A DNA stretch of 64,000 nucleotides from Pseudopedobacter sp044361595. GTDB lineage: Bacteria > Bacteroidota > Bacteroidia > Sphingobacteriales > Sphingobacteriaceae. Below, in pieces: positions 58,868 to 64,000 of the stretch. The DNA lies in the NCBI GenBank assembly GCA_044361595.1, contig JBIKIN010000011.1, positions 72,170 through 136,169 of the forward strand, read 5' to 3'. The position numbers and the translations under genes were made by a program. Each line of letters starts with the position of its first letter. Position 1 is the stretch's first letter. The notes under the pieces are model-generated. The model was not told where the DNA came from, did not search any database, and saw only the letters and a program-made list of their open reading frames with translations.

Positions 58868-61480
58868 TTAATCAATCCTTGATGCCAAAACTGCTGTTTT
58901 TTTATACTTTTTTACGTTTCCGCTTAAGTCAAAAAGCTCGGCATAAATTATATAAACACCCATTTTGGCCTTCTGATTAGTATCTGTTAAGCCATCCCAA
59001 ATCCATTGGCCTTCAGCACCAATGGTTTCGTTTCTTACTAATTTTTTAATCAATGCTCCTTGATCGTTATAGATAGTAACATTAGCTGCATAATTGGGCT
59101 GTGAAAATTTGAATAAAATAGGCAAAACATCTTCAAAGCCATCATTATCTGGCGAGAAGGTTTTATTAGGAATGCTAATTTCTTCTACAGCTACCCCATC
59201 CTCTATAAATTGTGAGTTTTTATAACCCGGCGTTGCGTAACCTACATTTGCCGCTGCTGATCTAAAATTACCTTTTGCATTGGTAGGCTGTGTAAAGCTG
59301 CTGCGCTCTAAAGAAACACCGTTTAAATCTCTGATCAATGCAAAATGCATGCTTTTATCATAATTTAATTGATCTAACCTAGCATCATCCTTATTTAAAA
59401 TCACAACTTTTCCATCATCATCATTAAAAGATGGAAAACTACTTAGTTTCACAAAGTTATTAGGATTTGGTGTTTGATATTGAGATTTTACAGTATCGGG
59501 CTGGGTGGTTAAAACCCAATAACTCTTAGGCTGAAAAAGTACGGTATTTACACTTACCGCTCTAATACTTATCACCGAATCTTTGGTAGCAAAGATGGTA
59601 GCCAATTTTAAATCTTTTAAATCAAGAATTTTGTTAGAATTGTTGTAAACCTCTACAAAGTCTACTCCGCCGGGTTTTGGGTTAAATAATATTTCGTTAA
59701 TTAAAACATCGCCACGCAGCATCAATCCAGGAAAAACAAAACTTAAACTTTGATTGGTAATAGTATTTGTACCGCAATCAGTTAACCCGTTTACCGTAAT
59801 TGTATAACTCTGGTTTCTGGCCAAAGCGGTTGTATATTTTATATCGACTGTAGAAAATGACGGTCCAATTGGATTTACACTTTGAGGAGAACCAACACCG
59901 TTATTAATACTGTATTTATTTAATATGGAAGCACTTAAACTATCTAATCCACGATTAAAATTTAAGCTAATGGTTAAACTATCTTTTAGGCTTGCGCCGA
60001 TGAGTTGAAGCGGTGCTGTGGTACGATTACTTAAATAGATAGAATTTTGTTTACCCGGAGTTCCGCCGCTAAAATCGTTACTGGCCGCATAATTTTGTGA
60101 TGGTTTACAGGTAGATAAAGGATCGATGAGTTCTAAAGTATAACCGCCGCTTCTTTTCACCGCATCTTTATACCAAGCATCGCTATAATTAACTTGTGAA
60201 ATAATGATGTTATTTTGATTGACTAAAGTTAATGCATCGCTGGCATTATTTAGCGATGGCCAAGGTGATAAACCTATTACTTTTCCATAGCGCTTAAACT
60301 CGGTAGTATCAGCTCTTGCGCACAAAATAATATATTGATTAGCCTTAATACTGTCTAAAGCTCCAAAAGTTGCAGTGCTGCTAGGGTCGCTGTATTTAAA
60401 CCCTGCCAAGCTAATATCCTCTGTACTACGGTTCCAAATTTCTACAAACTCTACCGATGGTAAATCTATTTGTGGCGATGGATCTGCAAAAATCTCATTG
60501 ATCACAATGTCATTAAATCTTGCTGTGTATGGTCTACGATAGTTAAAGTTTCTACTTATTGGAGCTGTAATGGCGTTTCCTGCTAAATCTTTAATGGTAT
60601 TTACCGTAATGGTAGATGTACCTGTAATAAACTCCGTAGCAAAATTTAAAATCAGATTAGACCCATTTGATGCGGCACTAACTGGCGTAATGTTTCCCGG
60701 ATTTAAGGTGTAGTGATTTAAAATTGCAGCGTCGGAAGGGTCTACAGTTTCATTAAAATTTAAGGTTATTTGAGTCCCTGTGTTAACTACCAAAGTATTT
60801 AAACTTGGTGGTGTGGTATCTACAATAATATCTTGAATAGCTATATTATCAAAAAAATGTTTTTGATGGAAAGTAGTTGTGGATTGCTGAACCAAAAAGC
60901 CAAAAGAAGTGGTGGTTGTAAAAGTATTATCTGTAACTGTACCTTCAGATATAAATGAATTTCCTGTTCCGGTATCGTCTCTTTCTAAATTAAATGCGCC
61001 AGAGTTGGTTCTGGTAATTCTAAATTTAAAATTGTTGTTTGATGAACCTACAGCACCATCCACACCGTCAATAATTTTTACAGCGGTTGTTGTTGCTCCG
61101 CTTCGGCGGTAAAGCGCAACTTCATCAAGTGTATTTCCCATCCTTAAAAAATATCCATTAATGGCCGTACTTTTTAAATCAGCAGTATTACTTACCAAAT
61201 AAATATCTAAATAATTAGCGCCAGAAGTGGCAAATTGCAGGTTTACATCAAACTCCCAAGTACAATTTAAAGCTTTACTGTTTGGTGTAGAAATATAGAA
61301 ATTTGAGCTAGCCGTAGTAGAATTTGAGCGTAATTGCTGATTAAAAACAACAAAATTTGTACTGATATCTGTTTGCCAAGTGGGATTTTGAGTGAAATCT
61401 CCATCACTAAAGTTTTCTGTTAATTGTCCAAATGCAACTTTTGATATAATTAAAACAAAAAACAATAAAATCTTTCTCAT
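58868..61480 (-). CDS. Large secreted protein with lamin-tail domains and gliding-type C-terminus
   Basis: 870 residues from the ATG at 61480; a GTG eight codons upstream gives a poorer signal peptide. After the signal peptide (1-18) come a lectin-like sandwich (about 20-225), a bacterial Ig-like domain (DTTPPSLNTLVV), two lamin-tail domains (DIVINEIFADPSP; DVLINEILFNPKPGG) with another Ig-like domain between, and a gliding-motility-type C-terminal domain (FSPDNDGFEDVLPI, NQKAKMGVYIIYAELFD). The last is typical of type IX-secreted or surface proteins. Lamin-tail domains in bacteria often accompany nucleases, but no nuclease motif is seen. Confidence 0.86.
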   Translation of the reverse strand: MRKILLFFVLIISKVAFGQLTENFSDGDFTQNPTWQTDISTNFVVFNQQLRSNSTTASSNFYISTPNSKALNCTWEFDVNLQFATSGANYLDIYLVSNTADLKSTAINGYFLRMGNTLDEVALYRRSGATTTAVKIIDGVDGAVGSSNNNFKFRITRTNSGAFNLERDDTGTGNSFISEGTVTDNTFTTTTSFGFLVQQSTTTFHQKHFFDNIAIQDIIVDTTPPSLNTLVVNTGTQITLNFNETVDPSDAAILNHYTLNPGNITPVSAASNGSNLILNFATEFITGTSTITVNTIKDLAGNAITAPISRNFNYRRPYTARFNDIVINEIFADPSPQIDLPSVEFVEIWNRSTEDISLAGFKYSDPSSTATFGALDSIKANQYIILCARADTTEFKRYGKVIGLSPWPSLNNASDALTLVNQNNIIISQVNYSDAWYKDAVKRSGGYTLELIDPLSTCKPSQNYAASNDFSGGTPGKQNSIYLSNRTTAPLQLIGASLKDSLTISLNFNRGLDSLSASILNKYSINNGVGSPQSVNPIGPSFSTVDIKYTTALARNQSYTITVNGLTDCGTNTITNQSLSFVFPGLMLRGDVLINEILFNPKPGGVDFVEVYNNSNKILDLKDLKLATIFATKDSVISIRAVSVNTVLFQPKSYWVLTTQPDTVKSQYQTPNPNNFVKLSSFPSFNDDDGKVVILNKDDARLDQLNYDKSMHFALIRDLNGVSLERSSFTQPTNAKGNFRSAAANVGYATPGYKNSQFIEDGVAVEEISIPNKTFSPDNDGFEDVLPILFKFSQPNYAANVTIYNDQGALIKKLVRNETIGAEGQWIWDGLTDTNQKAKMGVYIIYAELFDLSGNVKKYKKTAVLASRID

Positions 61481-61545
61481 ATTTGCGACCGTAAAATTAA
61501 TCACAAGATATTAATTATAAATTATTTAAACATTAAAAAAACATC

Positions 61546-62541
61546 ATGAAAGTTGCAGTTGTAGGCGCAACCGGCCTTGTAGGTACGGTAATGTTAAAAG
61601 TTTTAGCAGAGCGCAATTTCCCGGTTACAGAATTAATTCCCGTTGCATCTGCAAAGAGCAAGGGTAAGGAAATTGATTTTAAGGGAAAGAAATACAAGGT
61701 AGTAACTGTTGATGAGGCTATTGCTATGAAGCCAGATGTAGCCCTATTTTCGGCAGGCGGAAGCACCTCTACAGAGCAAGCTCCAAAATTTGCAGCAGTT
61801 GGTACAACGGTTATAGATAACTCATCGGCTTGGAGAATGGACCCTACCAAAAAATTAGTAGTGCCAGAAGTTAATGCCAATGTGTTAACTGCCGAAGACA
61901 AAATTATTGCAAACCCAAATTGCAGCACCATACAAATGGTGGTAGCTTTAAAGCCGTTGCATGACGAGTATAAAATTAAGCGTGTGGTAGTTTCAACTTA
62001 CCAATCTGTAACCGGAACTGGCGTAGCAGCGGTTGACCAATTGATGAACGAACGTAAAGGCATTACCGATGGACCAATGGCTTATAAATACCCTATCGAT
62101 TTAAACGTGATTCCTCAAATAGATGTTTTCCAAGATAACGGATATACCAAAGAGGAAATGAAAATGATTTTGGAGACCAAAAAAATTATGGGCGATGATA
62201 GCATACGCGTTACTGCTACAACAGTTCGTATCCCAGTAATGGGCGGCCATTCCGAGTCTTTAAATATTGAGTTTGAAAAAGATTTTGATTTAGTAAAAGT
62301 GCGTGAATTATTGGCAGCAACCAGCGGTGTAATTGTGGTAGACGATCCTGCAAATGCAAAATACCCAATGCCAATGGATGCGCATGAAAAAGACGAAGTT
62401 TTTGTAGGTCGTATCCGTAGAGACGAGTCGCAAGACAATACCCTAAACATGTGGTGTGTTGCCGATAATTTACGTAAAGGTGCAGCAACCAATGCCGTAC
62501 AAATTGCAGAGTATTTATTAAATCAAAAGTTAATAGGTTAA
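61546..62541 (+). CDS. asd: Aspartate-semialdehyde dehydrogenase
   Basis: 331 residues. It reduces aspartyl phosphate with NADPH for lysine/DAP, threonine and methionine synthesis. The NADP loop is VVGATGLVGTVML, the catalytic Cys126 lies in NPNCSTIQM and the substrate/His region is RIPVMGGHSESLNIEF. It is divergent from the lamin-tail protein and followed by a strong terminator. Confidence 0.95.
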   Translation: MKVAVVGATGLVGTVMLKVLAERNFPVTELIPVASAKSKGKEIDFKGKKYKVVTVDEAIAMKPDVALFSAGGSTSTEQAPKFAAVGTTVIDNSSAWRMDPTKKLVVPEVNANVLTAEDKIIANPNCSTIQMVVALKPLHDEYKIKRVVVSTYQSVTGTGVAAVDQLMNERKGITDGPMAYKYPIDLNVIPQIDVFQDNGYTKEEMKMILETKKIMGDDSIRVTATTVRIPVMGGHSESLNIEFEKDFDLVKVRELLAATSGVIVVDDPANAKYPMPMDAHEKDEVFVGRIRRDESQDNTLNMWCVADNLRKGAATNAVQIAEYLLNQKLIG

Positions 62542-62561
62542 TTATATTCTTACAAGCATAC

Positions 62562-62596
62562 AAAGCTCTTCAGGTTCTCCTGAGGAGCTTTTTTGT
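62562..62596 (+). terminator. Terminator of asd
   Basis: A 12-bp stem with one G-T pair (AAGCTCTTCAGG with CCTGAGGAGCTT) around a TTCT loop, followed by a run of six T. It lies 22 bases after the stop. Confidence 0.85.
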
Positions 62597-62599
62597 TTT

Positions 62600-62800
62600 T
62601 TATCGTTCGTCATGCTGACGAAGGAAGCATCTCATTTAGTAGGTTGTTGCGTTTGATTAGAAATAGAAAACAATTTTTAGTTCCAAAGGAATCCCTTTGG
62701 GAAAAGCCCCAAAAGGGATGGCTTTGCCACAAGTTCCTACATTCTTAAGTTCCGCAAGTTTGGCTGTTCGTACTCGCTTTTTTAATGCTTCCAAAAAAGC
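62600..62800. repeat. Repeat-rich gap after asd
   Basis: Holds CGTCATGCTGACGAAGG, a common intergenic repeat type, and a hairpin around CCAAAGGAATCCCTTTGG. The following bases to 62999 are AT-rich; no gene is seen. Confidence 0.4.
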
Positions 62801-62999
62801 ATAAAAAAGAGATCAAACAAATGCTTCCATCGAGTTTATTAAGCTTAGGGTATTGCTACTATTTATGAAAGATATAACATTGGAGATTTTATTTCTATCT
62901 TAGAAAATAAAATAAAAATTCTTAGTTCGATTTAATTGAATCAAGACATAAATATTTATTAGGAGTTATTAAAGAGAAAAATCTCAAAAAATCAAGAAC

Positions 63000-63614
63000 A
63001 TGAAAAAAATATTATTATTAATTTTCATTATCACTAATTCAGTAAATTTCGCTTACAGTCAGAAAAAATTCGTAAACAAAGAATATGAATTTGAAATTCA
63101 AGAACCAAAAAATTGGATTGAGGCGGATAATAAGGTTTTATTAAAAAATCTCGAAAAATTTGAGGTAAACGAAGAAAATCTGAATAAGTTGATTTCAGAT
63201 AATAAAGGTTCAATTTTATTGACTTCATTTTATAAATATGATCCAAAAACTCACGCTGGAATAATTCCTATAATCCAAATAAATGTAAGATATAAGGGTA
63301 AAAGTGATTTCGAACAATTTAAAAGCGGAATGGCGCAAAGCGCAACTAGTTTTAAAAAATATTTTTCAGATTTTGAATTTCTTAATGAAGTAACAGAAAT
63401 TGAAATATCTGGAATTAAATGTATTTATTTCATAGGAAAATTCACTATGAAAGCACAAAACGGTCAAGAAATGAAAGTGAGAAGTAGAACTTATGCAATT
63501 CCTTATAAAAGCTACTTTTTTCAGGTAAACTTCACTGACGGTCAAATTGGAGAAGATTGTACAAAAGAGTTTGACGAATTAGTAAAATCAATAAAAATTG
63601 GCGAAAACAAATAA
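63000..63614 (+). CDS. Exported protein of unknown function (204 aa)
   Basis: A signal peptide (1-20, ending AYS) is followed by one alpha/beta domain. Segments such as YEFEIQEPKNW, GIKCIYFIGKFTM and YFFQVNFTDG, ending in FDELVKSIKI, have the pattern of PsbP-like folds, in which a small protein binds a partner or lipid. No catalytic residues are evident. It is monocistronic by spacing. Confidence 0.75.
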   Translation: MKKILLLIFIITNSVNFAYSQKKFVNKEYEFEIQEPKNWIEADNKVLLKNLEKFEVNEENLNKLISDNKGSILLTSFYKYDPKTHAGIIPIIQINVRYKGKSDFEQFKSGMAQSATSFKKYFSDFEFLNEVTEIEISGIKCIYFIGKFTMKAQNGQEMKVRSRTYAIPYKSYFFQVNFTDGQIGEDCTKEFDELVKSIKIGENK

Positions 63615-63912
63615 CAACGACTTTATTTAAACTGGCCTCAGCTTTAAAAGCATAAAAATAGGAGAGGTGATGTATTCCATCTCGTAAATATAACCGCACC
63701 GTACTGTTTTAAGTGTTCCAAAGGGTCAATTAAATCTAAATATAAAAAAAGAGGACTATTTCCTGAATTTAAAAAGATATACAACTTTTATTAGTCGAAA
63801 TTCTTGCATGTCAATGGTTCTTCCATGGAAAAAAGTAACACCATAAATGTCATTTTCTCTGAATTAAATATTGATTGAACATGAATTTGTTAAAATTTTG
63901 GTTTTAATGATT

Positions 63913-63920
63913 TATATTTG
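63913..63920 (+). promoter_or_regulatory. Probable -7 box of the right-edge gene
   Basis: TATATTTG fits TAnnTTTG and lies 17 bases before the ATG at 63938. A TTTG occurs at 63886-63889, a little far for a -33 box. Confidence 0.4.
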
Positions 63921-63937
63921 AAAACAATAAAAATATC

Positions 63938-64000
63938 ATGAATTCACAACGTCAAGACTGGATTAATCTGCATCATAGTAAAAGTCGTAAAAAAGTTAAA
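63938..64000 (+). CDS. Start of an unidentified gene (runs off the right edge)
   Basis: 21 codons are visible, beginning MNSQRQDWINLHHSKSR, with no signal peptide. Too little is present for identification. The promoter-like box upstream supports a real start. The preceding 323 bases (63615-63937) show no other gene. Confidence 0.5.
   Translation, partial: MNSQRQDWINLHHSKSRKKVK

Noticed and set aside
61481..61504. GTG start for the lamin-tail protein
   Set aside because: The ATG at 61480 gives a normal signal peptide (MRKILLFFVLIIS).
63640..63740. Minus-strand protein fragment in the gap before the right-edge gene
   Set aside because: A short open stretch exists but has no start, no recognisable motif and an early stop.
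1..64000. tRNA, rRNA or known riboswitch
   Set aside because: No T-loop/acceptor pattern, rRNA block or familiar aptamer was recognised by eye; a covariance-model scan would be decisive.

Overview
The window looks like a chromosome segment from a Bacteroidota bacterium, most probably a Pedobacter-like member of the Sphingobacteriaceae. It is AT-rich. Probable -7 boxes have the form TAnnTTTG and Shine-Dalgarno sequences are weak. It carries GLPGLI proteins, DUF5686 proteins, Tyr/Gln-rich outer-membrane barrels, TPR histidine kinases and 'reg_prop' kinases, all typical of the phylum. No rRNA, tRNA, prophage, CRISPR array or intact insertion sequence was found.

Layout. 1-6650: the start of a response regulator, a TPR sensor kinase and three exported proteins of unknown function. 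A shared motif around CATATG links two of these genes to the region upstream of the regulator. 6700-13320: a MntA/HepT pair, then parC, a small GxxExxY element bounded by inverted repeats, cytidine deaminase and parE on the minus strand. 13500-21340: a VapC-type toxin-antitoxin pair, a fungal-type prephenate dehydrogenase, a heptad-repeat protein, a DUF5686 protein, an amidohydrolase and kbl. 21590-26940: a duplicated module of small four-cysteine exported peptide plus GLPGLI protein, each copy preceded by the same 115-bp leader, followed by a TonB-receptor-like barrel. 27050-34620: pheS, a Rieske-like lipoprotein, a TetR regulator, YefM/YoeB, cysE-cysM, a glyoxalase-fold protein, glutaminyl cyclase, a DUF5655 protein and an acyltransferase. 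34840-37520: an HNH nuclease followed by 1.7 kb of repeats, including a MITE-like insertion with a 9-bp target duplication. 37520-41110: ispG, a methyltransferase, a SnoaL-like lipoprotein and an acyltransferase remnant.

41560-58355 is a compact minus-strand cluster of about 17 kb. Five histidine kinases with different sensor parts (two TPR, two beta-propeller/Y_Y_Y, one jelly-roll/membrane) share almost the same kinase core. They are followed by one stand-alone receiver, a receiver-adenylate cyclase and an HD-YitT membrane fusion. The arrangement suggests several inputs converging on a receiver and cyclic-nucleotide output. It ends upstream in a decayed kinase fragment. 58870-64000: a large lamin-tail/gliding-type secreted protein, asd, a small exported protein and the start of another gene.

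The most novel-looking items are the peptide-GLPGLI modules, the five-kinase array with repeat-derived loops in its catalytic domains, and the shared CATATG motif near the first two-component system.
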